Assembly: GCA_016791285.1 (NCBI GenBank)
Contig: JAEUMX010000192.1
Span: forward strand, 1-19,908
From: Burkholderiales bacterium
GTDB taxonomy: Bacteria; Pseudomonadota; Gammaproteobacteria; Burkholderiales; JAEUMW01
Reading direction: 5' to 3'
Length of the DNA: 19,908 bases
Notes under the pieces: model-generated
Told to the model about the DNA's origin: nothing
Database searches by the model: none
What the model saw: the letters and a program-made list of their open reading frames with translations, nothing else
Shown here: piece by piece, positions 6,876 through 14,198 of the stretch
Position numbering within the stretch: the first letter of the stretch is position 1
How the letters are laid out: the number at the start of each line of letters is the position of its first letter
Program-made: the position numbers and the translations under genes

Positions 6876-7634
6876 ATGCGATGGGGCTGGTTGTGTCTTC
6901 TGTTGCTGGTGCCGGCCGCGCTCGCGGCGGAGGGGCGCGATCCCCTGGCGTCGGCGCGCTGGGAGGACATGCGCAAGCAGTTCTTTCCGGGCGCGCCGGT
7001 GGTGTTCGATGACCGGGTCAAGGTCACCGCGCCGACGTTCGCGGAAGACTCGATGAACGTGCCGGTCCGCGTCGATGCCGCGGGATTGGCGGACGTGCAG
7101 GAGATCGTGGTGTTCGCCGACTTCAATCCGATCCTGAAGGTACTAGAGTTCTACCCGGAGCAGGCGAAGCCGGTCCTTGCCTTTCGTTTCAAGCTGCAGC
7201 AGGCGAGCCCGGTGCGGGCCGCGGCGCGCACGGCGGACGGCGTGTGGCACGTCGGTGGCACGTGGGTCGACGCGGCCGGCGGCGGCTGCACGGCGCCCGG
7301 GGCCGGGCGTGCCGCGGGTGGTTGGGAGAAGGTGCTGAACGATGTCAACGGTCGCGTGTGGGTCGAGCCCGACGCGAGCCGGCGCGTCAGGGTGCGCGTC
7401 ATGCACCCGATGGATACCGGCCTTGCGCCGGGCATCCCGGCGTTCTACATCGAGCAGCTGGTCCTGAAGGACGACGGGGGCACGGCGTACTTGCGGCTCA
7501 ACACGTTCGAGCCGGTCGCCGAGAATCCGATCTTCACGTTCGATCTGCCCGCCGGCGCGCGACCCGCGGGCGCGCTCGTGCTCAAGGGGGTCGACAACAA
7601 CGGCAATCAGATCGCCTCCAAGCTCGCTCCATGA
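6876..7634 (+). CDS. Quinoprotein dehydrogenase-associated SoxYZ-like carrier protein
   Basis: A 252-residue periplasmic protein. A signal peptide (MRWGWLCLLLLVPAALA, cut near residue 17) precedes a SoxY-like domain (about 25-145) and a SoxZ-like domain (about 150-252) joined in one chain. In sulfur oxidation SoxY carries intermediates on a cysteine of a GGCG arm; here the arm is GGGCTA with Cys138, the only cysteine in the mature chain. The SoxYZ-like fusion is known next to PQQ dehydrogenases and a metallohydrolase, where it is thought to carry an unknown adduct. An upstream in-frame ATG at 6840 exists, but GAGAGG at 6861-6866 and the signal peptide favour 6876. Its stop overlaps the next start (ATGA), so the two are coupled. 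Confidence 0.88.
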   Translation: MRWGWLCLLLLVPAALAAEGRDPLASARWEDMRKQFFPGAPVVFDDRVKVTAPTFAEDSMNVPVRVDAAGLADVQEIVVFADFNPILKVLEFYPEQAKPVLAFRFKLQQASPVRAAARTADGVWHVGGTWVDAAGGGCTAPGAGRAAGGWEKVLNDVNGRVWVEPDASRRVRVRVMHPMDTGLAPGIPAFYIEQLVLKDDGGTAYLRLNTFEPVAENPIFTFDLPAGARPAGALVLKGVDNNGNQIASKLAP

Positions 7635-8560
7635 CCCGCGTCCTCACTCTGGTCGGCGCACTCGCCCTGGCCGCCGTGGCGTTTGCGGCCAGCTTCGACT
7701 ACGGGCTCGCGCCGCGAAAGATCGCCGACGGCACCTACGTGCTGATCGGCCGCACCGAGGATTTCTCGGCCGCGAACGGCGGCAACATCGTGAACGTGGG
7801 ATTCATCGTCACTTCCGCGGGCGTGGTGGTGATCGACACCGGTCCGTCTAAACGCTATGGCGAGCAGTTGCGCTCTGCGATCCGCAAGGTGACGGATCGG
7901 CCGGTGGTGAAGGTCGTGAACACCCATTTCCATCCCGATCACTTCCTCGGCAATCAGGTCTTCTCCGACGTGGGGGTCGCCGCGTTACCCGCGACCATCC
8001 AGGGCATCCAGACCATGGGCGGTCCCCTCGTGGACAACATGTATCGCATGTGCGGCGACTGGGAGGCGGGCACCGAACCGGCCGTGCCGGCCCGCGCGCA
8101 GGCAGATGGGGCCGAACAGATCGGCGACCATGAATTCGAGTTTCTCGCGCTCGCCGGACACACCGAGGGCGATCTCGCCGTGTTCGATCGGACCACCGGC
8201 GTGCTCTTCGCCGGCGATCTCGTCTTCTTCGACCGCGCGGCGACGACGCCGCATGCGAATATCGGCGTCTGGCTGGCTGCGCTCGAGCGCTTGCAGTCGG
8301 TGCCGTACAAGCAACTCGTGCCCGGGCACGGGCCGGTCGTGAGCGATGCGCGCGCGATCAAGCAGACGCGCGACTATCTCACCTGGCTCGAGGCGACGCT
8401 CCAGCGCGCCGCGGAAACGGGCCAGGACATGACCGAGGTGATGGCGACGCCGATTCCGCAGCGGTTCGCGGCCATACCGCTGGTGGACCACGAGTTCTCG
8501 CGCTCGGTCACGCATCTCTTCCCCGCCCTGGAGCAGCAGGTGCTGGGAGCGCGCAAGTGA
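7631..8560 (+). CDS. Quinoprotein relay system zinc metallohydrolase (metallo-beta-lactamase fold)
   Basis: A 309-residue metallo-beta-lactamase-fold hydrolase with a signal peptide (MTRVLTLVGALALAAVAFA), so periplasmic. The metal-binding motif HxHxDH is complete (His99, His101, Asp103, His104 in THFHPDHFLGN), followed by the His of LAGHTEGD, the bridging Asp of FAGDLVFF and the last His of VPGHGPV, so a dinuclear zinc site is expected. The start GGNIVNVGFIVT and general form match the hydrolases seen with SoxYZ-like carriers and PQQ dehydrogenases. In that setting it may hydrolyse a thioester-like bond on the carrier, which is inference. Its ATG overlaps the stop of the carrier gene, suggesting the two proteins are made together. 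The type 1 versus type 2 subfamily is not settled. Confidence 0.88.
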   Translation: MTRVLTLVGALALAAVAFAASFDYGLAPRKIADGTYVLIGRTEDFSAANGGNIVNVGFIVTSAGVVVIDTGPSKRYGEQLRSAIRKVTDRPVVKVVNTHFHPDHFLGNQVFSDVGVAALPATIQGIQTMGGPLVDNMYRMCGDWEAGTEPAVPARAQADGAEQIGDHEFEFLALAGHTEGDLAVFDRTTGVLFAGDLVFFDRAATTPHANIGVWLAALERLQSVPYKQLVPGHGPVVSDARAIKQTRDYLTWLEATLQRAAETGQDMTEVMATPIPQRFAAIPLVDHEFSRSVTHLFPALEQQVLGARK

Positions 8561-8867
8561 AGCGTGCCCGTCGTGCGCTGGCGGCTCGATCGGCGTGTAA
8601 CAGAATGGAACAGCTGATTGCTTTTGAATCACGCGTTCCCGATCCGCCGATCCTGCGGGATAAGCGTGATGATCTTCTGGTCGCGGCCCGCCGCGACCCG
8701 GCAAAGCGCTGCGTCTCCGGCATCGCACGGGCCTGCCGGCGCCCTCGTCCAAGCATCGAGAGCGAGCGTCCCGCGCGTGGCACGGACATTGCCGAAGGCG
8801 CCTCGTTGTAACGCCGTTCGGGCGTCCCGGACAGTGGACTTCGGCAACTCACCACAGGAGGATCGAC
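8561..8867 (+). other. 307-base leader region of the PQQ dehydrogenase gene
   Basis: No convincing gene lies here. A GTG-started frame (8557-8811) and overlapping frames on both strands have no ribosome site or recognisable product. The stretch holds a near-consensus sigma-54 promoter (8778-8792), an untranslated leader of about 60 bases, and an imperfect inverted repeat TGTAAC/GGAACA (8596-8612) about 180 bases upstream of the -24 box, where an activator of sigma-54 could bind. No terminator is seen after the hydrolase, so read-through into the dehydrogenase remains possible. Confidence 0.6.
8778..8792 (+). promoter_or_regulatory. Sigma-54 (RpoN) -24/-12 promoter of the PQQ dehydrogenase gene
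   Basis: The bases read TGGCACG, four bases, then TTGC. The invariant GG (8779-8780) and GC (8791-8792) are exactly ten bases apart, as required for sigma-54, and every core position of TGGCACG-N4-TTGC matches. Transcription would start near 8804, leaving a leader of about 60 bases before the GTG at 8868. Sigma-54 promoters need an ATP-using activator; none is encoded in the window. Confidence 0.75.
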
Positions 8868-10604
8868 GTGTTCGAAAAGAGAGTACTGCCCGCCCTGATT
8901 GCAGCATCGCTGCTGTCGTGGGGCACCGCGTATGCCGCAGTCACGCAGCAGCAGATCGACACTGATGCGACCAGCACGGGCGACGTGCTGAGCTCGGGCC
9001 TGGGACCGCAGAATCAGCGCTACAGCCCGCTCTCGCAGGTCAATGCGTCCAACGTGCAAAACCTCGTGCCGGTGTGGTCGTTCTCGTTCGGTGGCGAGAA
9101 GCAGCGCGGACAAGAGTCGCAGCCGCTGATCCACAACGGCAGGATGTTCGTGACGGCTTCGTATTCGCGGATCTTTGCGCTCGATGCCAAGACCGGCAAG
9201 AAGCTCTGGAAGTACGAGCACCGTTTGCCCGACGGCATCATGCCCTGCTGTGACGTCGTGAACCGCGGCGCCGCGCTGTACGACAATCTCGTGATCTTCT
9301 TCACGCTCGATGCACAGGTCGTCGCGCTCGATCAGGAGACGGGGAAAGTGGCCTGGAAGGATAAGGTCGACGACTATGCGGCCGGCTACTCGCTGACTGC
9401 CGCGCCCCTGATCGTCAAGGGCATGGTCATCTCGGGCATCTCCGGCGGCGAATTCGGCGTGCTCGGGCGCGTCGAGGCGCGCGACGCGAAGACGGGCAAG
9501 CTCGTCTGGAGCCGGCCCACGGTCGAGGGCAACATGGGCTACAAAGACGGGCAGGAGAACGGCGTGACCGGCAAGACCAACGCCACCTGGCCCGGCGACA
9601 TGTACAAGACTGGTGGCGCCGCACCCTGGAACAACATGAGCTACGACCCCGAGCTCAACCTGATCTACGCCGGCACCAGCAACCCGTCTCCCTGGAACAG
9701 CTGGGTGCGCCCGGGCGATAACCTCTACTCGGCGTCCACGGTTGCGATCGATCCGGCCACCGGCAAGATCGTGTGGCACTACCAGAGCACGCCGCACGAC
9801 GGCTGGGACTTCGACGGCGTGAACGAGTTCGTCGTCTTCAAGGGCAAGGACGGCCGCATGCTCGGCGCCAAGGCGGACCGCAACGGCTTCTTCTACGTGA
9901 ACGACGCCAAGTCCGGCAAGCTGCTGAGCGCGTTTCCGTACGTGAAGAAGATCACCTGGGCGAAGGAAATCGATCTCAAGACCGGAAGACCGGTTTACGT
10001 CGACGACAACCGGCCGGGTGATCCGGCCAAGAGCGCCGACGGCAAGAAGGGCACCGTGGTGTTCGTCGCCCCGTCCTTCCTGGGCGGCAAGAACCAGCAG
10101 CAGATGGCCTACAGCCCCGATACCGGCTACTTTTACGTGCCGGCGAACGAATGGGGCATGGACATGTGGAACGAGCCAATCGCCTTCAAGAAGGGCGCGG
10201 CCTTCCTCGGTGCCGGCTTCACCATCAAGACCATCAACGACGACTACATCGGCGCCATGCGCGCGGTCGATCCGGCCTCCGGGAAGATCGTTTGGGAGCA
10301 GAAGAACAGCGCGCCGCTCTGGGGGGGCGTTCTGGCCACCAAGGGCGGACTGGTGTTTCACGGCATCCCGGAAGGTGAGTTCCGCGCGCTCGATGCGAAG
10401 ACCGGCAAACAGCTCTGGAGCTTCCAGACCGGCACCGGCATCGTGGCGCCCCCGGTGACGTGGGAACAGGACGGGCAGCAGTATGTCGCGGTGGTGGCGG
10501 GCTGGGGCGGCGCGGTGCCGCTCTGGGGTGGTGATGTCGCGAAGAAGGTGAACTTCCTCGAGCAGGGCGGCTCGGTCTGGGTGTTCAAGCTCTTCAAGAA
10601 CTGA
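8868..10604 (+). CDS. PQQ-dependent alcohol dehydrogenase, methanol/ethanol family
   Basis: A 578-residue periplasmic quinoprotein with a signal peptide cut near AYA-AV (residue 23) and an eight-bladed propeller built of repeated DAKTGK-x-LW-like tryptophan-docking units. The vicinal disulfide Cys127-Cys128 (MPCCDVV), which packs on PQQ, and the segment [14 protein letters not shown] are those of the ethanol/methanol dehydrogenase group. In AIDPATGK, Asp295 is the likely catalytic base and Ala297 stands two residues on, where lanthanide-dependent enzymes have Asp, so calcium is the likelier metal. No C-terminal heme c motif is present, so a separate cytochrome must take the electrons. The start is GTG at 8868 with AGGAGG at 8856-8861. 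The substrate is probably a short alcohol, not proven. Confidence 0.93.
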   Translation: MFEKRVLPALIAASLLSWGTAYAAVTQQQIDTDATSTGDVLSSGLGPQNQRYSPLSQVNASNVQNLVPVWSFSFGGEKQRGQESQPLIHNGRMFVTASYSRIFALDAKTGKKLWKYEHRLPDGIMPCCDVVNRGAALYDNLVIFFTLDAQVVALDQETGKVAWKDKVDDYAAGYSLTAAPLIVKGMVISGISGGEFGVLGRVEARDAKTGKLVWSRPTVEGNMGYKDGQENGVTGKTNATWPGDMYKTGGAAPWNNMSYDPELNLIYAGTSNPSPWNSWVRPGDNLYSASTVAIDPATGKIVWHYQSTPHDGWDFDGVNEFVVFKGKDGRMLGAKADRNGFFYVNDAKSGKLLSAFPYVKKITWAKEIDLKTGRPVYVDDNRPGDPAKSADGKKGTVVFVAPSFLGGKNQQQMAYSPDTGYFYVPANEWGMDMWNEPIAFKKGAAFLGAGFTIKTINDDYIGAMRAVDPASGKIVWEQKNSAPLWGGVLATKGGLVFHGIPEGEFRALDAKTGKQLWSFQTGTGIVAPPVTWEQDGQQYVAVVAGWGGAVPLWGGDVAKKVNFLEQGGSVWVFKLFKN

Positions 10605-10642
10605 CTCTGCGTACTACACAGCGAAGGGGTGTCTCAACTTGG

Positions 10643-10667
10643 AGCCGGCGTCAGCCGGCTTTTTTTT
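10643..10667 (+). terminator. Intrinsic terminator after the PQQ dehydrogenase gene
   Basis: A perfect 7-base-pair stem, AGCCGGC and GCCGGCT around a GTCA loop, is followed at once by seven more T. It starts 39 bases after the stop codon of the PQQ dehydrogenase and separates that transcript from the lytic transglycosylase gene. Confidence 0.9.
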
Positions 10668-10700
10668 CGCCCGTGCTCCGAAGCAGATCACCGGTCGCGC

Positions 10701-10706
10701 TAGAAT
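10701..10706 (+). promoter_or_regulatory. Possible -10 element for the lytic transglycosylase gene
   Basis: TAGAAT, matching TATAAT at 5 of 6 positions, lies just past the terminator and would give a leader of about 35 bases before the ATG at 10748. The hexamer 17 bases upstream does not resemble TTGACA, so support is only partial. A new promoter is expected here because of the strong terminator. Confidence 0.4.
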
Positions 10707-10747
10707 TTTGCTTCGGCGCCGGCCACCGTCGCGGAGCACCGGAACTC

Positions 10748-11785
10748 ATGAAGCTACTTGTTGCCACGCTGTGTCTCTGCGCACTGCTGTTGTCACATGG
10801 GTCGAGCTGGGCGCAGGCCGCCGAACGCGGCGTGATCGAACTGCGTCCGGAAGTCGAGTCATTCGTCGTCGAGATATCGGAGCGACATGGTTTCGACGCG
10901 AACGCTATGCGCGGGCTGATGGCGAAGGCGCGCATTCAGGAATCGATCCTGCGCGCCATGGCGCGGCCCGGCACGGCGCGACCGTGGTTCGAGTACCGGC
11001 CCCGCTACGTGAATCCGGAGCGCGTCGGCGAGGGCATCGCGTTCTGGTCGGGCAACGCCGACGTCATCGCGCGTGCGAGCGAGCGCTACGGTGTGCCGCC
11101 GGAGATCATCGTCGCGACCCTCGGCGTGGAGACCAACTACGGCCGCGACACCGGCAAGTTCCGCGTTCTGGATGCGCTGTACACGCTCGCATTCGACTGG
11201 CCGCCGCGGGCGGATTTCTTTCGTGCCGAGCTCGAGCAGTTTCTGCTGCTCGCGCGCGAGCAGGGCGTGGATCCGACGCGGCCGCGCGGTTCCTATGCCG
11301 GCGCGATGGGCATCGCGCAGTTCATGCCGTCGAGCTACCGCAGGTACGCGGTCGACTTCGACGGCAGCGGCCGCCCGGATCTATCGCGCAACGCGGATGC
11401 GATCGGCAGCGTGGCGAGCTACATGCACGCGTTCGGCTGGGAGCGCAATGGGCTCGTCGCGGTCCAGGCCGATGCCGTCGGCGAGCGCATTGCCGAGCTC
11501 GTCGACCTGGGATTGAAGCCCACCATGAGCGTCGACGAGCTCGCCGCGGCGGGTGTGCGGCCACGCACCGCGGTGCCGGGCACGAACAAGGCGGCGGTTC
11601 TGCGCTTGCAGGGCGAGGACGGTCCGCTCTACTTCCTCGGCTTCAACAACTTCTACGTCATTACCCGCTACAATCGCAGCGTCAATTACGCGATGTCGCT
11701 CTTCGATCTGGCGCAGGCGCTTGCCGCGGCACGCACCGACGAAGCCGGTTTGACCGAAGCGCGGCTCAGGCAACAGCGGCAATAG
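10748..11785 (+). CDS. mltB: Lytic murein transglycosylase B (MltB family)
   Basis: A 345-residue protein of the MltB (SltB1-like) family, which cuts the glycan strands of peptidoglycan with formation of 1,6-anhydro ends. A signal peptide (MKLLVATLCLCALLL, cut near WAQA) sends it to the periplasm. No clean lipobox is seen: the cysteines at 9 and 11 lie inside the hydrophobic core, so it may be soluble rather than a lipoprotein as in E. coli MltB. The catalytic Glu128 is in GVETNYGR, and the family segments GSYAGAMGIAQFMPSSYRRY, DFDGSGRPDL and YNRSVNYAM follow in order. The reading frame is open upstream of 10748, but the signal peptide decides the start; GGAG lies 12 bases before it. Only 16 bases separate it from the next gene. 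Confidence 0.93.
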   Translation: MKLLVATLCLCALLLSHGSSWAQAAERGVIELRPEVESFVVEISERHGFDANAMRGLMAKARIQESILRAMARPGTARPWFEYRPRYVNPERVGEGIAFWSGNADVIARASERYGVPPEIIVATLGVETNYGRDTGKFRVLDALYTLAFDWPPRADFFRAELEQFLLLAREQGVDPTRPRGSYAGAMGIAQFMPSSYRRYAVDFDGSGRPDLSRNADAIGSVASYMHAFGWERNGLVAVQADAVGERIAELVDLGLKPTMSVDELAAAGVRPRTAVPGTNKAAVLRLQGEDGPLYFLGFNNFYVITRYNRSVNYAMSLFDLAQALAAARTDEAGLTEARLRQQRQ

Positions 11786-11801
11786 CGCTCACCGCTTCCA
11801 C

Positions 11802-12989
11802 ATGATTGCCCCTTTCTCCATCGCGCGCCTGCCGCGCATCGAATTCGGCGCGGGCAGCCTGCGCCGTCTGCCGGACATTGCGAGCGGCTACGGCAAGCGC
11901 CTTCTGCTGGTGACCGGACAGTCCTCGTTCGACGCGTCTGCCGGCGGCGCCTGGCTCTACGAGGCGTTGCGCGCGCAGCGCTTCGCCTGGGAGCAGGTAC
12001 GCGTGACCGGCGAGCCCTCGCCGCACTTCGTGGATGGTGTCGTGGCGCAGTTTCACCACGACCCCTTCGACGCCGTGGTCGGCATCGGCGGCGGCAGTGC
12101 ACTGGACGCCGCAAAGGCGATCGCGGGATTGCTGCGGCTGGGGAATTCGGTGATGGACCATCTCGAGGGCGTCGGTCCCGAGGAACCGTATCGGGGACCG
12201 GCCACGCCCTTCATCGCCGTCCCGACCACGGCGGGCACGGGTTCGGAGGCGACCAAGAACGCCGTGCTGTCGGTGCATGGCGAGGCGGGATTCAAGAAGT
12301 CCTTTCGCGACGATCAGCTCGTCGCGGAATGGGCGATCGTCGACCCCGATCTGCTTGACGGGTGTCCACCGGCGTTGATCGCGGCCGACGGCATGGACGC
12401 CTTCACCCAACTGCTGGAATCGTTTGTCTCGTCGCGCGCCAACCCCCTTACCGATGCGCTGGCGCGCTCCGGCATCGCGGCGGCCAACGAAGGTCTGCTC
12501 GACTGGCATGCGGGTGGCGAGCGCGCGGCGCAGGGCCGCGAGCGGATGGCTTATGCCTCGCTCCTGTCGGGCATCTGCCTCGCGCAGACGGGGCTGGGCT
12601 CCGTGCACGGCCTTGCCGCGCCGCTCGGCGCCTTCTTTCCGATTCCGCACGGCGTTGCGTGCGGGACGCTGGTCGCAGCGGCCACGCGAGTGAACGTCGA
12701 GGCCGTCACGATGCGTGACTCGCGGAGCCCTGCGCTGGCGAAGTACGCCGAGATCGGTCGCTGCCTGTCGGGGCGCAGCGAGCTGGGCGAAGCCCAAGCG
12801 CACGAAGCGCTGCTCGCCGTTCTTCACGACTGGCAGCAGGCGCTCGAGCTGCCGCGGTTGTCCCGCTACGGCGTCACGGCGGCAGACGTGCCTCGCATCG
12901 TGGCGTCGAGCCGCGGGTCGAGCATGAAGACGAATCCGATCGCCCTCACCGATGCCGAAGTCGGCAGGATCGTGACGGCTCGACTCTGA
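11802..12989 (+). CDS. Iron-containing (group III) alcohol dehydrogenase
   Basis: A 395-residue cytoplasmic enzyme of the iron-type alcohol dehydrogenase superfamily, which interconverts alcohols and aldehydes or ketones with NAD(P). The nucleotide-binding GGGS is at residues 96-99 (GIGGGSALDAAKA) and TTAGTGSEAT follows. The expected metal ligands, by comparison with FucO, are Asp199, residue 203, His269 and His283. In this protein residue 203 is Gln (DAFTQLLES) where His is usual, while Asp199 and the two histidines, 14 apart as expected, are kept. I recall Gln at this place in some subgroups, so it need not mean loss of activity. It follows mltB by 16 bases on the same strand, without an obvious functional link; a role beside the PQQ dehydrogenase is only a guess. 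Confidence 0.92.
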   Translation: MIAPFSIARLPRIEFGAGSLRRLPDIASGYGKRLLLVTGQSSFDASAGGAWLYEALRAQRFAWEQVRVTGEPSPHFVDGVVAQFHHDPFDAVVGIGGGSALDAAKAIAGLLRLGNSVMDHLEGVGPEEPYRGPATPFIAVPTTAGTGSEATKNAVLSVHGEAGFKKSFRDDQLVAEWAIVDPDLLDGCPPALIAADGMDAFTQLLESFVSSRANPLTDALARSGIAAANEGLLDWHAGGERAAQGRERMAYASLLSGICLAQTGLGSVHGLAAPLGAFFPIPHGVACGTLVAAATRVNVEAVTMRDSRSPALAKYAEIGRCLSGRSELGEAQAHEALLAVLHDWQQALELPRLSRYGVTAADVPRIVASSRGSSMKTNPIALTDAEVGRIVTARL

Positions 12990-12999
12990 AGCTTGCGCG

Positions 13000-14187
13000 T
13001 CAGGCGGTCTCGGCGGCCGGGATCGCGCGCACCGACAACACGCCCTTGATGCCGGCGATGGTGCGGATGACATCGTCGTGGACGGGACTGTCGACGTCGA
13101 CCAGCGTGTAGGCCATCTCGCCGCGCGACTTGTTGACCATGTTGTGGATGTTGAGCCCGCCGTTGGCCATCGCGGTGGAGATCTGCCCCAGCATGTTCGG
13201 TACGTTGGCGTTGGCGATGGCAACGCGGTAGGGAGACTCGCGCGCCATGTCGACGTTGGGGAAGTTCACCGAGTTCAGGATCGCGCCGTTCTCGAGATAC
13301 TCGCGCACCTGATCGATCACCATCACGGCGCAGTTCTCCTCTGCCTCGGCGGTCGATGCGCCCAGGTGCGGCAAGGCGATGACACCCGGCTCGCGCGACA
13401 GGTCGGCACTGGGGAAATCGGAGACGTAGCACTTGAGGCGATGCGCGCGCAGCGCCGCCACGACGGCGTGCTCGTCGACCAGCGCATCGCGCGCGAAGTT
13501 GAGGAGACTGGCGCCGTGCTTCATGACCGCGAGCCGCTTCTCGTCGATCAGGTGGCGCGTGCTGGACAGCAGCGGCACGTGCAGGCTGACGAAATCGGAC
13601 TGCTGCAGCAGCTCTTCGATGGTGGCGGCCTTGCGCACGCTCGCGGGCAGTCGCCAGGCCGCGTCCACCGTGATGTCCGGATCGAAGCCGATGACCCGCA
13701 TGCCGAGCTTGAGCGCGGTGTCCGCGACGAGGCTGCCGATGGCGCCCAAGCCCACGATGCCGAGCGAGCGGTGCGTGATCTCGACTCCGGCAAAGCGCTT
13801 CTTGGCGTCCTCTATCTGCTTTTCGAGGTTCGACGTCTTGGCGTGCAGATCCGCCACGTAGGCGAGGGCGGGCACCACGTTGCGTGCCGCCATGAGGAGC
13901 GCTGCCAGCACCAGCTCCTTGACGGCATTCGCGTTGGCGCCAGGGGTGTTGAATACCGGCACGCCGCGCTTCGACATCTCGGCGACGGGAATGTTGTTGG
14001 TGCCGGCCCCGGCCCGGCCGATGGCGCGCACGCTCGCCGGAAGCGCCATCTCGTGCATGTTGTGCGAGCGCACCAGGATGGCGTCCGGTTGCTCCGCCGA
14101 CTTGCTCACCGCATAGCGTGTGGCGGGCAGGCGGCGCAGGCCGTGGTTGGAGATATGGTTCAGGACGAGGATCTGATACTTGTTCAT
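13000..14187 (-). CDS. serA: D-3-phosphoglycerate dehydrogenase SerA
   Basis: A 395-residue enzyme that oxidises 3-phosphoglycerate with NAD, the first step of serine synthesis. The N-terminal substrate lobe (GRAGAGTNNIPV) is followed by the Rossmann motif GIVGLGAIG (about 145-153), the catalytic Arg233 in NFARDALVDE and His274 in PHLGAST, and a C-terminal ACT domain (about 320-395, beginning MLGQISTAMANGGLNIHNM), the usual site for serine feedback. The canonical Glu seen in VDVFxxEP of E. coli SerA is not present; the segment is VSDFPSAD. From memory this DFP form marks a recognised short SerA subgroup, so I treat it as functional. It follows serC by 11 bases and lacks a clear ribosome site. 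Its end meets the iron-type dehydrogenase head-on with 10 bases between. Confidence 0.95.
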   Translation of the reverse strand: MNKYQILVLNHISNHGLRRLPATRYAVSKSAEQPDAILVRSHNMHEMALPASVRAIGRAGAGTNNIPVAEMSKRGVPVFNTPGANANAVKELVLAALLMAARNVVPALAYVADLHAKTSNLEKQIEDAKKRFAGVEITHRSLGIVGLGAIGSLVADTALKLGMRVIGFDPDITVDAAWRLPASVRKAATIEELLQQSDFVSLHVPLLSSTRHLIDEKRLAVMKHGASLLNFARDALVDEHAVVAALRAHRLKCYVSDFPSADLSREPGVIALPHLGASTAEAEENCAVMVIDQVREYLENGAILNSVNFPNVDMARESPYRVAIANANVPNMLGQISTAMANGGLNIHNMVNKSRGEMAYTLVDVDSPVHDDVIRTIAGIKGVLSVRAIPAAETA

Positions 14188-14198
14188 GATTGCGTGGC

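Noticed and set aside
6755..7126. N-terminal extension of the epoxide-hydrolase-like protein to 421 residues
   Set aside because: It crosses the divergent promoter region and the start of the SoxYZ-like gene; family N-termini begin near MPLRSVRT at 6754.
8557..8811. GTG-started frame of 84 codons after the metallohydrolase, overlapping its stop
   Set aside because: No ribosome site, no recognisable motif, Arg/Ala-rich composition, and its 3' part contains the sigma-54 promoter.
8508..10361. A 617-codon minus-strand frame antisense to the PQQ dehydrogenase
   Set aside because: Its composition is that of an antisense shadow, and the plus-strand frame is an unmistakable quinoprotein.
10673..10747. 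Upstream in-frame ATG for the lytic transglycosylase
   Set aside because: It would place 25 residues before a normal signal peptide and put the start only six bases after the terminator T-tract.
12990..12999. Possible bidirectional terminator between the iron-type dehydrogenase and serA
   Set aside because: Only ten bases separate the two stop codons, and no stem with a T-tract is seen.
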